Assembly (NCBI GenBank): GCA_020746105.1
Contig: CM036628.1
Span: 20,727,191-20,791,190, forward strand
Length of the DNA: 64,000 bases
Source: Trogon surrucura
Taxonomy: Eukaryota > Chordata > Aves > Trogoniformes > Trogonidae
Direction of reading: 5' to 3'
Numbering within the stretch: the first letter of the stretch is position 1; every line of letters starts with the position of its first letter. The notes below the pieces were generated by a model. It was not told the DNA's origin, ran no database searches, and saw only the letters and a list, made by a program, of their open reading frames with translations. Positions 36,901 to 49,149 of this stretch are shown one piece after another. Both the position numbers and the translations under genes were made by a program.

Positions 36901-39900
36901 ACGTGGCTCCCTGTGGCCTGGGGACAAGCAGGGACTCGCTCCTGCACTCAGTCTGGGTCACATCTGGGCAGGGGAAGCTGCTTCCCCTGCCAGACCTCAG
37001 GGAACCTCACGTCTTGGGGTGCAACGTGTGGGCATGAATCTGCTCCGGTGCCACTGCACTGCTCCAAAAAAACATATGTCCTTGCCCGCAGGGTCTCCTG
37101 AGCAGCGATCCAGACCTCGAGCTGCTCCTCAACAAGATATCTACTGTCAACCATCTCCTCTCTTCTCTGGAGAAGAAGGTACCTTCCTCCCTCCCCTCCC
37201 TTGGTGCCAAACTGGGGGTGGCACAGCTGGGGAACCTCACTCTGCTCCAGCAAACCCCTCACCTGAATCAAACCCCCAGCAAAGCAACGTGCTGGCGGCA
37301 GCACAGCCCAGTGCCTGGTGCCCGTCTCTCCCACAGGTGCTGAAGTCGCTGCAGGAGACGGTGTCAAGGCACAACCTGGCACTGCCCAGCGTGGTGGCAG
37401 CCCCGCCGCCGGCCGCCAAGCCCCTGGCCGTGCAGAGCTTTGAGGTGAGGGCTGGGGGGGGCACAGCAGGGCCCCCGCTCAAGCAGAGCCAGGGGGTCCG
37501 ACGCGGCAACTGCATCCCTGTGTGCAGGTGAAGGTGGGCAAGTCGCAGCGGGCAGCGCTGACGGTGGATGTCGAGTCGGGCACGGTGGCTGTCACCAAGA
37601 GGGGAAGTGGTTCCCCAGAGGAGACCATCCCTCAGGACAAAAGTAAGGGGCTGCTGACACCACCCCCCCCAAACCAACGGGGTGCTGCGGGATTCCTTGC
37701 AACGGGCCTGATGCCAGGGTGATGGGCTGCAGAGCTGGTGGTAGCCCAAGCCCCCATCCTAACTTTGGGAGGGGGGCACTACTGCCCCCCTCACGCCCAG
37801 CATTCAGTCCTGCAGCTGATCAAATACCAGAGCATCCAGAGCAAGGTGAGGCTGGTGTACGACCGGGAGCCACAGCGGAGCCTGAACAGGGACTTCGTCT
37901 TCACCAGTGCGCGGGTGAGCGGCAAATACAGAGATTTGTCACATACCTCAGCAAATGAGGGGTCTCAGGGTTGAGACCACCCCTGCAAGACAGCTCCTGC
38001 GCTGGGGGCAACGTCCTGCTTTGGGACCCTGACACCCGAATTGTCCTGCAGAAGCGAGAGGCCTTTTGCCAGCTGCTGCAGTTGATGAGGATCCAGCACT
38101 CCAACCTGGACGAGCCCGACCTCATCTCGGTGTACATTGGGACGTGGAACATGGGTGAGGGGCCAGGAGAGGGTCACGTTGTCCTGGGCACTCGTTGTGA
38201 GCCCGGGTGCTGCAGGGAGCTGGGAAACCTGAGGTCTGAGTGGGAGGAGGATGCTGGAGAAGATGCCAACCTGTCTGCTCTTGGGTTTATCTGTCCTGTC
38301 ACAATCCACTTGCCTGGTGGCTGTCAGGGCAACAGAGGAGCTGGGGGTCCCAGGAGGGTTTTGGATGGTAGCAGCAAATCCCAGCATCAACCTGGGATGC
38401 ATGTGGTGCTGGCATGATGCTTCCCTCCTGGAGATGCTTCCCTCCTGGTGGGAGAGGTGCTTGAGGAGCCCTGCACGCCACATCCCACCCCGTGCCGTGA
38501 CCTGCCGTCCCCTGCCTGCAGGCAGCACGCCACCCCCCCGCTCCCTCGCCTCCTGGCTGACCTCGAGGGGCTTGGGGCGCACACAGGATGAGACCACCGC
38601 CTGCGTCCCCCACGACATCTATGTCGTCGGCACCCAGGAGAACTCCCTGGGCGACCGCGAGTGGGTCGAGTTCCTCCGCGCCTCGCTGAAGACCCTGATG
38701 GCCATCGACTACCGAGTGGTAACAGGGAGGGGGGGGGCACTCAGGGCTGAGCAACCTGCAGACATCCCAGCAGCACCCTCCCCCCATCCCCCAGGGCTCT
38801 GACCCCCAAACACAGGGTCCTCTCCCACCCCAAGGAGCCCACTGTGCGCCACGTGCTCCATGCAGGGGGACCCACCTTGCAGAGCTGGGTTGGCTGACCT
38901 TCCTGCTTGGCCATGGGAGGGAGGAAGGAGTGGGGAGATTCACCCCCTGCCCCTCCACCCAGGTCGCCCTTCAATGCCTCTGGAGCATCAAGATCGTGGT
39001 GCTGGTGAAGCCCGAGCATGAGCGACGCATCAGCCACGTCCACACGTCCAGCGTGAAAACCGGGATCGCCAACACCCTGGGTACGGATTAGGGGGGACAC
39101 CCCAGGAGGAGGGGGTCACCCCAGGACCTCTGGGCTCCCCCAGAGCTCAGACCCCGGCATATCCCTGCAGGAAACAAAGGAGCTGTGGGCGTCTCCTTCC
39201 TCTTCAATGGGACCTCCTTTGGCTTCGTCAACTGCCACCTGGCCTCCGGCAGCGAGAAGACCCACAGGTGATGGGGGAGCACAGGTGGGACGGGGCTGGC
39301 CCGGGGCAGGCAGGTGTCTCAGGGTGCTGGAGGAGCCCTGGTGGGCTGTGAGGCTGCCCCTGTCCCCCTCCTGTCCCCACCTGGTGGGTACAGGATGAGG
39401 ACGAAGTGTCCCCAGGGTGGCTCACGTGTCCCTGCCGCAGGCGTAACCAGAATTACAGCGACATCCTGCGCTCCCTGTTCCTGGGCGACAAGTGGCTCGG
39501 AGCCTTCGACCTCACGCTGCGCTTCACCCACCTCTTCTGGTTTGGGGACCTCAACTACCGCCTGGACATGGACGTGCAGGTGGGACTGCAGTTAGGGTCG
39601 GTGGCACAGCGGGCTGAGGGGAGCCGGGGCTCACGGCGCCTTCCTCCCGCCGGCACAGGACATCCTCGCCCACATAACCAAGAAGGAGTTCGAAGCCCTC
39701 CTGGCTGTCGACCAGCTCAATCTGGAGCGGGAAAAGAACAAGGTGTTCCTGCGATTCAGTGAGTGCTCCCCACACTGAGCCCCACACCCAGGGTCCCCAT
39801 GGATCCCTCCCCGGGCCACCTCCAGCACCCGGCAGCGCCCTGGTCTGGCACAGCCCTGTGCAAAATGCCGAGGTGGCCTCAAGTTGCGCCAGGGGAGATT

Positions 39901-42900
39901 TAGATTAGATATTAGGAAAAATTTCTTTGCTGCAAGAGTGGTGAAGCTCTGGAACAGGCTGCCCAGGGAAATGGTGGAGTCGCCATCCCTGGAGGTGTTC
40001 AAAACACATGCAGATGTGGCACTTGGGGACATGGTTTAGTGGTCATGATGGTGTTGGGTTGATGGTGGGACTTGATGGTCTTAGAGATCTTTTCCAACCT
40101 TACTCCATGCTGCTATGAAAGCCTTGACGTGCACACTGCGAACCCTCGGTGGGACCCCCACACGGGGACTGCGACACCCCATGGGTGTCAGCTGTGGGGA
40201 CAGGCTGATCCGTGTTGCCACCTCTGTGTCTTTGTTCCCAGGAGAGGGTGACATCTCCTTCCCCCCGACGTACCGCTACGAGCGGGGCTCCCGGGACACC
40301 TACATGTGGCAAAAGTTCAAGCCCACGGGAGTGAGTTCCTGATGAGCTCCCATCGAGCTGAAGAAGCACATCGTGAGGGGACAGGGACAGAGGGGGCTGC
40401 GTGGTGATGCTCAGTGCCTTTTCCTTCCCTCTGGGTTGGAGAGACCTCACTTTTTGGGGCACTGGTCACTTTTCTGGGCTGGAGGGGAGGCCAGACCTAA
40501 GGGGACACTAAAGGCAGCTGCTTTTCCCATTTTTAGATGAGGATCAACGTCCCCTCGTGGTGTGACCGCATCCTGTGGAAGTCACATCCAGAGACCCACG
40601 TGGTCTGTAACTCCTACGGTGAGTGAGACCCCAGGACTAGGGGGACACTGGGACTCAGGGACTGTCACCCACCTCTCCCCTCCTGCCACTCAGGCTGCAC
40701 CGACGACATCGTGACCAGCGACCACTCGCCCGTTTTCGCCACATTCGAGGTGGGAGTGACGTCGCAGTTTGTGCCCAAGAAAGGTGAAGGGTCAAGGGCC
40801 GGTGTCCCCCTCCTTGTGCCCGGTTTGGGGTGAGCCCCGGGTGCTCACTGACCCACTGGTACCCACCTGCAGCCCCAGGATCCAGCCCCGAGCCCCCAGC
40901 ATGCATCGAGTGGGAGAGCATCGAGGTCATCGTGAAAACAGCCAGCCGCAGCAAGTGCTACATCGAGTTTCACTCCTACTGCCTCGAGGGTAGGTTGGTC
41001 CTGGGCGAGTGGACACACTGGAGGGTTGAGTCAGCCCTGGTTGGAGCTGTGCCCCCGCCCTGGCTTTCCCCTGACAGAGGTGCAGCGGAGTGGGGAGAAC
41101 ACCTCCCAGAGCTGCGACGTCCCGGGATTCCTCAGGCTGGTCTGGGCTGCAAAGCATCTGCCTGTGGTACGTGCTGGATCCTCCCTCATCCCTCATTCTC
41201 AGCCCTCCTCTTCCCCACCTCTCCTGCACCCTGAGCCCTAAGGGGTGCCAGGGGCTGTCACCATCCCCCCCCCTAGAATAGAACCCCTCTCCAAGGACCC
41301 CTCTCTCTGCATACAGCTGAACCCCATCCTGCCGGACCTGGAGTACCTGGGGGACCAGCACCTCCTCCTCAGCATCAAGGGCGTGGAGAGCTGCGAGTCC
41401 TACGGTGTGCGCGGGATGATGGAGTGACAGAAGGGACCCAGGCACCCACCCCGCTCCAGGGTGCTGCTGTGTATTGCTGGGGGCTCACCTGCCCCCTCAA
41501 GCTGCCCGGGAGGAGGGGGGTAACGTGCGCTGTGCCCACAGGGGAGTGCTGCATTGCCATGAGGTCAATGATCGGCAGCATGGCCCAGCAGTTCGAGACA
41601 TTCCTCTTCCACCATGGCGAGGAGACGGGCTCTATCCGTGGCTGGATGAAGGTCCGAGTGCCCAAGGATGTGCACGGCACCCGCGAGAGGCTCTACGGTA
41701 AAGCCCCCCTGGCTCCATTGCCCTGGGCATGGCGTGACTGGGAGCTCCCCGTGCCCCTGATGCCCTCCTGGACCCCCATGTGGTGCCTGGAGGGGAAAAA
41801 ACCAGATTTCGGTCCATTTGCAGAGTGGATCAGCTTTGAGGAGGAGGATGCTGAGCCAGTGGCAGATGCCCCAAAATGCCCCAAGCCCTCCCAGCAGCGC
41901 ATCAGGTACTCCAGCAGGGCTCAGCATCACCACGAACCCCACCCATGGGGTGATGCTGAGCCCCGTCTCACCGCACTTCGCAGGAGCCGGCCCCGCAGCC
42001 TCCCAGAGCCAGCTTCCAGCTACACCAACCCAGCTTACTTCATCTTTGAGGGGGTCCCCAACACGTGGGGGCCAGCCCCCAGTGCCAGCGAAGCCCACGA
42101 GAAGGACTCAGAGAGCCCGGCTGGGAGTCAGCGGCGCTGGGGTCCCCTCGGGGTGCAGGTCCCTTCGCCCTCAGGAGAAGAGCGGTGGGGTGGCCGGTCG
42201 CGCTGCATGCTGGGGGGCTCCTCCTGCGGGTGCCCTCTCAGCCCCCTCGGTGCGGGCCAGCAGAAGAGACCCAAATCGGCCGTCCTGGCAGGGCCGGGCG
42301 ACTGCTCGCTGACGGCGCTGCACATGGCCACCTGCCTGAGCCAGCTGGACCGAGTGATCCCCGAGCGAGGTGGGGACAGCCAGAAAACACTCCTGGGACA
42401 GACCCACAGCACCCTGGAGCCACCCCCACGGCCCCGGCGGGAAGTGCCGAGGGGCACACTGGATCCTCGCCAGCATGGCCACCCTGGAGAGGTACCGCCA
42501 TGGGGCTCCGGAGCTCGGCCGAGGGGCTTGGGAAGCTCAGGGAGGGGGTGAGAAACTCTTTTTGGCCACAGAGCCACCTGCAGATGCGAGGTCCCGGCCC
42601 TGTGGCAAAGCTCCTCCTGATGGAGCTGCCGCGGGACTGGCGGTGGGATGCGGGAGGAGCAGCAACGCGCCCAGTTCACACGGGATGAGGACACAAAGGT
42701 GGGGACAGCGTAGCCCTGCTCTGACGACTGGTGTGTGTCCTTCTTTCCCCAGTGGCCGTGCAACAGGGGTGAGCGGTCCCACGGCGTCAGCAGGTGCCTG
42801 GGCCAGGACGGGCTGCAGGAGCACGGCTGGGACCACGAGGACATCTTCAGGTACCCCCAGGGCCTGGAGCTCGGAAAGGGGGGCACCGTGCTGGACACCT

Positions 42901-43172
42901 CCTGTGGCCCTGGGGTCCCTGGCAGAGCCCCGCGCCCCAGCGGGGAGGAGAGGTGAGCCTGGAGGGGGGATTTGGCAGGGCAGTGATGGGGAATATCAAA
43001 TCCTCGCATCTCAGGGGATGCCCCTGGGCCATGCGGGCTCCCTGCTCTGCCAAGCACTCCCTCGAGCCACACACAAGATGTCACGGAGCGGGACGTGCTG
43101 GATACTGGGGAACTCAGCCCCACTCCCCCCCGGCTCAGCCCCGGCAAGCTCGGCGAGGGCTGGCAGTGGTGA
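33943..43172 (+). CDS. SHIP-family SH2-domain inositol polyphosphate 5-phosphatase (third paralogue candidate)
   Basis: Twenty-seven phase-consistent exons give about 1132 residues. Starts and ends: 33943-34079, 35139-35202, 35906-36044, 36132-36285, 36374-36514, 36668-36755, 37092-37178, 37337-37444, 37528-37642, 37808-37914, 38052-38154, 38522-38718, 38963-39080, 39171-39267, 39441-39579, 39659-39758, 40242-40330, 40537-40618, 40694-40783, 40873-40989, 41078-41166, 41317-41404, 41542-41697, 41824-41905, 41984-42491, 42753-42850, 43067-43172. SH2 (residues 5-112) has FLVRDSES with its phosphotyrosine-binding Arg. The phosphatase (about 405-710) has [44 protein letters not shown] and SDHSPVF. 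Then come a C2-like region, an NPAY motif near 912 and a worn SAM-like end. An in-frame TGA just upstream fixes the start. SHIP enzymes convert PI(3,4,5)P3 to PI(3,4)P2 at the membrane. Gene order argues against INPPL1 and INPP5D themselves. Confidence 0.92.
34541..34680 (+). repeat. Minisatellite, 7 x 20 bp, in SHIP-gene intron 1
   Basis: Seven head-to-tail 20-base units of the form gctgcctgcaccccctcatc, each starting exactly 20 bases after the last, with one to five substitutions per unit. Confidence 0.95.
39882..40122 (+). repeat. CR1 LINE 3'-end fragment in SHIP-gene intron 16
   Basis: Sense CR1: gatttagattagatattagg, aatttctttgctgcaagagt, ggaacaggctgcccaggg, catccctggaggtgttcaa and a closing ttttccaaccttactccatg. 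It lies wholly in the intron between 39758 and 40242. Confidence 0.9.
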
Positions 43173-43687
43173 GCTTGCCACGGAGACCTGATCTGGGACC
43201 CAGCACCTAAAGCACCTCTCCCCAGCCCAGCACTCACGTCTGCTCTCCTCCACGGAGCTCCCGGGGCAGGCAGACAACTGCCCAGGAGGACCAGGCACCC
43301 GGGGCTGGACTTACCAGCCATGCTCCCAACTTGTCTCTCCTCCCAGCAAGTGACTCAGTTGGAAAATCTCAGGAAGCTCCTGTGGCCGATGGGATGGACA
43401 TGGTCCGGGTCTCACCGTCTGTCTCCATCCTCCCTTCCCAAAGCGCTGGGAGGACCAAGCTGAGCTCCACCAGCAAGGATGGACAGGGCACATGGGAGAC
43501 GTTGAGGCCACTCAGGATGTGGGGACCCCTCAGCGGGCAGCTGACTCACAGCCCAGCCCTGCGCAATCTCTTGCCTTCGGCCTCACCAGCTTCTCCCTCC
43601 TCCTCAGGCTCAGCCCTGGTGGGACGTGGAGCACTTTTCCTATAGGAGCCGTTTCCTTACGAGATGCCCCTTGCTCTTCCTCTCCAA

Positions 43688-43693
43688 AATAAA
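43688..43693 (+). terminator. SHIP-gene poly(A) signal
   Basis: AATAAA about 515 bases past the proposed stop at 43170-43172, in otherwise unremarkable 3' UTR. It is the first signal downstream. Confidence 0.6.
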
Positions 43694-43709
43694 GTCTCAG
43701 GGACACTGG

Positions 43710-46700
43710 GGTGCGGGTGTGCAATGCCTGGTGCTGTGTGCAGGCAAGGAGGGAGCCAAGCCAAGCAAGGAAAGCCTGGTGAGGGGAGCCCCGGCTGCTC
43801 CAGGAACATCGCCCCGCCCCAAATCCCCCCTTGGGGGACCCTGCAAACTCTTGACGCTGCCCTTACCTGGTGTCCAAGGTTCACCTCCAAACGTGCCAGC
43901 TCTGCCCTGCACACCCGGGGTCCCTGCGTTCGCCCTCTGTAGCCCAGCACCCCCGGGCTGCCCCCGCACCTTCCAAACCTCGGGGTGCCACCGTTCGCCC
44001 CCGGCACACCCCGTTTGTCGCGATGCCGACTCGTTTGCGCAGCCCCCGCTCTCGCAAAGGAGTTAAATCTACCGGAGTGGGCGCGGCGGGGGCACACGCT
44101 CCCCCCAAAACACGGGGACTCTCCCGTGTGGCTGCTGCGACACCCAGCGTGACCCCGGTTTCGGGGACACTATCCCCAGGCTGGCCTCAAGGTGGCAGTG
44201 GCCACCTTTGTCCCCAGGCTGGCCCCGCAGGGTTGGGGGGGGCCAGCGGGGCAGCACCCCGGGGTGCAGGCGCTGCCGGGACCCCCGTGGGGCGGGGGGG
44301 AACTGCCCTGGGGTGGGCGAGGGGCCACGGTCCCCCGTGGGGAGGGGAATGCGGTCCCCAAGGGGAGGGGGACGCAGTTCCCGTGGTCGAGGGGCTGCAG
44401 ACCTCATAGATGAGGGGCTGTGGTCCCCATCGCCGAGAGTTCTTGGCCCCCCCAGGGGAAGGACTGTGACCCCATGGGTGGGACCATCCCACCCCACGTC
44501 TGGGAGCAGCTGCGGGGGCTGCGGACAGCCCAGAGCTTTCGAGGGTGACGCAGGGCGATAGACAGCCCAAAGCCTTCGAGGATGGGGGGTGACGGAGGGC
44601 GACAGACAGCGGGTGACAAGCCGAGCCCCTCGGGCACCCCCCCGGGGCAGGCAGGGACACTGGCACCGGGCTCCTGTGCCCGCCCCCGCCCGCCTCCAGC
44701 CCTGCCTCTCCCGGGCACTTTGCTCCCAGCGTTGGCAGCGCAGGAGCCGGCACACTCCGCAGCCAAGAGTGACCCGCAGCCCCTCCGGCATGGCCCCCGG
44801 CTCCCCGGGGGTGCCGCGCTCCTGAGAGCCACCCCCAGCCCAGGACCGCAGGTGAGCCGGGGCAGCCCGGGGACAGCAGGAGCCCGGGGTGGCCCCGCCA
44901 CGGCCAAGCAAACCCAGCCGGGTGCCGCGGGAAGCGTCTTTGGCCCCTCAAGGGGATAGAGGGAGGATCTCCAGGGCTGGGGGGGTGGAGGGTAGGGGTC
45001 AACAAGCTCTCCCCATCCCATCGCCATCCCCAAATCCCTCCGTCGTCCCCAAATCCCCCCATGCATCCTCCTCCCTAACACACCTCTGCCTTCCTCCATC
45101 ACCTTCCCACCTTCATCTCTCAGATTGTCTCCTCACGGGGCTTAGCCTGACCTCGTGGGCTGTCAGGGGTGAGAGGACACACAGGGAGAGCCCATCCCAG
45201 GGTGAAAGGGAATCCTCGTCTCTCAGCCCTCTGAGAAAAGGGGTCACTTCAGAGCAGGGGACGCGGTGAGCAGTGAGGGAAGCTCCCAACCCTGAGGAGG
45301 GGGAGGCAGCACGGGCAGATTGTGCTTTGGCTGCTCCCACAGCGGAAGGGAAGGATCGAAAAGAAATTAGGTCACACTCCCCTTGTGCTGGGGCTTTGAC
45401 TGAATGAACCATGTGGTGATTAGGGACAAGGGTCCTTCTGCAGGATGTTTTGCATAATTTCCCCTTGTTGTGCAATTTCCAAGAGCTTAGGGCTAGAAGA
45501 AAAGCCCTGTTTTTCCCCATGCTCCAGCAGCAGCCTGTCCCGGGCTCACCCAGCCCCACGTCCCTCGGTGGATGCTCGCTCCCCTCCAACATCTGCTCTC
45601 AGGGCAGTGGGCAGGATTTCAACTCAGGGGCAGAGTCTGCCTTCGGTGCCCTTCCAACCTCCATAAATCCACAAGGAAGGAAGCCTTGACCAGCTGCTGG
45701 GGCACCCCAGGCTGGGGGGCTCCCACTGGGGGCCGTGGCTGCAGTCGGTCCTTCCTTGAAAAATCCCAGGCTGGGAGAGGCTGTGGTCAGGGAGAGCCTT
45801 GCTGGGGACGTCGAGGAGGAGCAGGGCCTGGTAGTGACATGTCCTCGGGGTGGACTCATGTGAATCAGTGATTTAAAGCACTGATTTTGATCATAAGATG
45901 AGGAAGCAGGAAACCTGTTGAGATAAAGCTTGTCATATGTCATCTTCTTTTGCGTTTGTTTTTTTGGTGGTTGTCCCCAAAGGAAGCTTTTGCAGGAGCT
46001 GTTAAATCGTGGTGCTGAGCACCGACCACGCTCAGGCTTTGTCAGCTGCCGTGGACCCACACTCTCCTCTGAGAAGCCCAGCAACACACAGCTGCTCAGG
46101 CTTTTTCCTCACACCACGTTATTATTTTTTAATTATTGGCTTCTTCCTATCTTAGCTGTTTGTTGACCCACGTTGTGGGCATTGGCTTTGGTCACTGAAG
46201 CGTGCAGCACCTCCGGTCCGAGCAGGCTCAAGGCTTCGTGCTTGGGAAGTGTGAAGGGGAAAACAAATCTGGTGCTTTGTGTCTTCAGCAGCGTCATGAC
46301 TCGGCGAGGTGCAACTGCTGGGCTGGGACCAACACGACCAGCACAGCAGCCCATGGGACCACCACCAGCAGGAGCGCTTGGAGGTGCAGGGTTTCCTCCC
46401 GGCTGGTTTACCCTCCTGGTTCCAGGGAAAACAGTTCAAATTCTTCCCGCTGTTAATGTTTGATCAGGATGTGCCTGTTGCTCTCTGAACTCATTGCTGT
46501 CGTAAAGCCAGGCACCTGCCTGCGACAGCCGCGGTGTGGAAGGAGCCGCGAGGTGTTTGGTGCAAGCCCGAAGCTGCAGCTCAGCCCACAACTCAAACAG
46601 AGAGCGCCGAGGTGTGGTGGGGCCGGCCCTGTGGCCCCCCACCCACCCATCTGCCTGCTGATTCATTTATGATCATCTCTGCAAACTCAGGGATGTCTTC

Positions 46701-48010
46701 GCAGGCGAGGCTTTGCAGGGAGAAGATGGATGGCAGCCCGGCTCACCCCACAGACACACCCTGTGGGGCGTTCCTGCCAACGGCGCTTGTCACGAGAAGC
46801 TGTCAGGCTGCACATCGTCGTGGAGAAGGCAAGGGGCAGACAGGAGGGGGGTGCTGAGGGACCTGAGGCATGAAGGAGCCCGGGAGGATGCAGCCTTCCA
46901 CCTCGTATCCCCGTCATCTCCCTGTGCCCTCCTCTGTCCTGGCACCCATCATCTCCTGGGTGAGCTCTGGACCCACAGAAAGCAGAGGCGTGTCAGAGCT
47001 CCCTCCGTCAGACGTGGTTTGGGCTACACCTGGCAGGGTGGCAGATGCTCCTGCTCTTAGGTTCCTCGTCTGAGCATCCATCCTTGGCTGACAGACTGGC
47101 TGCCCCAAAATCGCTTCTCCAGAGGGGGTGGAGGGCAGCCTTCGCTGGACACCACGACACTGGCAGAAGCTCCTTCTCCTGTCTGGAGGCGCAGACTCTG
47201 AGCTCTAGGTGAACACAACCCTGAGCTCTAGGTGAACACAACGCTGACGTGCCGAGGGGATGCAGATCCCAGCCTTGGATCTGTGTGAGGGGACACGTCC
47301 CTCCCGCCTCATGAACTTGCACCGTCTGGAGCTGGGACTTGGCTCCGGCGCGTCTCCTCTCCGCAGGGCTTAGATCATCCCTCTCCTGTGGAGAATACCC
47401 GGCAGCTGGAGGCCCCTCACCGTCCGGGGACACTCTCCCAAAGGCTCCTCTAACAGCCCCCAGAGGATTTCTCTGGGCCATGATATTCCCCTAGACAAGC
47501 CTTTCTTCTCCTCCTCCCGCCTTTCTTCTGTCAAGGAGCCCTTGGGGATGTGCGGCATTGTCAGGATGGTGCCAATTAGGCTGAGCTGGCTTCCAAGAGC
47601 TCGCGCTGGCACCGGCCGGGGGCTGCTGTTGCTCATAAAGGTCTCATTGTTCGTCGCGCCGTGGGGCTGCTGCCCGGCGGGGCCGGCGCGGTCCTCTTGT
47701 CCCAGGCACGCTTCCCGGCCCCGCGCGGCGCTGCTGTCGCTGCCCGCTGCTCCGAGGGGGTGATGGATGGGCGTCGTGGCGGGGGCGGCAGAGGGGAGGG
47801 CTCACTGAGCCTCCCCCAGTTCCCCCCCACGAGGCCTGGACGCGCGAGCTGAGAAAAACCAGAGAACCATCAAAGCGGCCGGAGCTCCTGGAGGTGGGGG
47901 GGGGGGGGGCGGGCAAAAAGAAAATCTGGCATCTTTGGCCCCCTTCCACGCTTTGTGCCTGACAATGGTGGGGATCAACGACTAAAGCGCTTTTATTATC
48001 CACTCCCCTA
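43710..48010. other. Intergenic DNA before P2RY4
   Basis: About 4.3 kb without a recognised coding exon. It has GC-rich, degenerate repeats at 44250-44445 (units built round gggg-ct/cacggtcccc) and a two-copy 37-44-bp repeat at 44523-44605 (gacagccca-agc-ttcgagg). A CpG-rich block ending CCGCAG/GTGAGC at 44850 could be a noncoding P2RY4 first exon; it holds a short upstream ATG frame. A poly-G run lies near 47895-47909. The remainder shows nothing that I can name. Confidence 0.4.
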
Positions 48011-48027
48011 GATCTGGCTCGGAGGAC

Positions 48028-49149
48028 ATGGCTGCTTCGGGGAGGACGTTCCCAGTTGCCCCGTGGACACCGACAGCTCCTTGGCCGGGGGGAAACACCA
48101 CGGCGGTGGCAGAGGAGAAGTGCGTCTTCAACGAGGAGTTCAAGTTCATCCTGCTGCCTGTCTCCTATGGCATCGTCTTCGTGGTGGGGCTGGCCCTCAA
48201 CTCCTGGGCCTTATGGATCTTCATCTCCAGGATGAGGCCCTGGAACGCCACCACCACCTACATGGTCAACCTGGCCATCTCCGACACGCTCTACGTCCTC
48301 TCCCTTCCCACACTGGTTTACTATTACGCCGACCGCAACAACTGGCCCTTCGGGACGTGGCTGTGCAAGATGGTACGCTTCCTCTTCTATGCGAACCTCT
48401 ACAGCAGCATCCTCTTCCTCACGTGTATCAGCGTCCACCGCTACGTGGGCATCTGCCACCCCATCCGCTCCCTGAAGTGGGTGAAGACCAAGCACGCCCG
48501 CATCATCTGCGTGGGTGTCTGGCTTGTAGTCACCATCTGCCTCATCCCCAACCTCGTCTTTGTCACCACCAGCAACAAGGGCAACAGCACCCTGTGCCAC
48601 GACACCACCAGGCCCGAGGAGTTTGACCATTACGTTCACTACAGCTCCTCCGTCATGGCCCTCCTCTTCGGGGTCCCCTTCCTGGTGATTGTCCTGTGCT
48701 ACTGCCTGATGGCCAAGAGACTCTGCAAGTCCAGCTTGTCCAGCCCCGGCCCCCGAATGCCCTCCTACAAGAAACGCTCCGTCAAGATGATCATCGTCGT
48801 GCTCACCGTCTTCGCCATCTGCTTCGTGCCCTTCCACATTACCCGGACCATCTACTACACCTCCCGCTACTTCCAAGCCGACTGTCAGACCCTCAACATC
48901 ATCAACTTCACCTACAAGATCACTCGGCCCCTGGCCAGCGTCAACAGCTGCCTCGACCCCATCTTGTACTTCATGGCTGGGGACAAGTACCGGGGGCGGC
49001 TGCGCCGGGGGCCAGCCCGGCACCTCCGCTCCGCGCCCACGTCTGACCTGTCCCTGGTGTCCCCCTCCATGGACAACGTCATGGGTGGCAGCCACACTGC
49101 CAGTGACACCCGAAAGGTGGGGACAGCACAGAGCAGAGGCGGGTGCTGA
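48028..49149 (+). CDS. P2RY4: P2RY4, P2Y pyrimidinergic G-protein-coupled receptor
   Basis: One uninterrupted 373-residue coding exon with seven hydrophobic segments (about 39-66, 76-98, 111-140, 158-181, 206-231, 253-276, 295-318). Family marks are FKFILLPVSY in TM1, NWPFGTWLCK before TM3, HRY at 137-139 in place of DRY, HDTTRPEEFDHYVHYSS in loop 2, the TM6 HxxR at 270-273, KITRPLAS in TM7 and SCLDPILYF. Loop 2 is near identical to P2RY4 as opposed to P2RY2. P2RY4 responds to UTP (and ATP in some species) and couples mainly to Gq. N23 is a glycosylation sequon. An acceptor CCCCTAG at 48005-48011 suggests that the coding exon follows an upstream noncoding exon. AATAAA lies at 49592-49597. Synteny with ARR3 and IGBP1 agrees. 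Confidence 0.95.
   Translation: MAASGRTFPVAPWTPTAPWPGGNTTAVAEEKCVFNEEFKFILLPVSYGIVFVVGLALNSWALWIFISRMRPWNATTTYMVNLAISDTLYVLSLPTLVYYYADRNNWPFGTWLCKMVRFLFYANLYSSILFLTCISVHRYVGICHPIRSLKWVKTKHARIICVGVWLVVTICLIPNLVFVTTSNKGNSTLCHDTTRPEEFDHYVHYSSSVMALLFGVPFLVIVLCYCLMAKRLCKSSLSSPGPRMPSYKKRSVKMIIVVLTVFAICFVPFHITRTIYYTSRYFQADCQTLNIINFTYKITRPLASVNSCLDPILYFMAGDKYRGRLRRGPARHLRSAPTSDLSLVSPSMDNVMGGSHTASDTRKVGTAQSRGGC

Noticed and set aside
42128-43321. 397-codon open frame on the minus strand
   Set aside because: It overlaps SHIP-gene exons antisense and is low-complexity Pro/Ser/Arg text typical of GC-rich shadows.
44187-45062. Minus-strand open frame of about 290 codons
   Set aside because: It lies in degenerate GC-rich repeats, is Pro/Gly/Arg-rich, and has no splice or family support.
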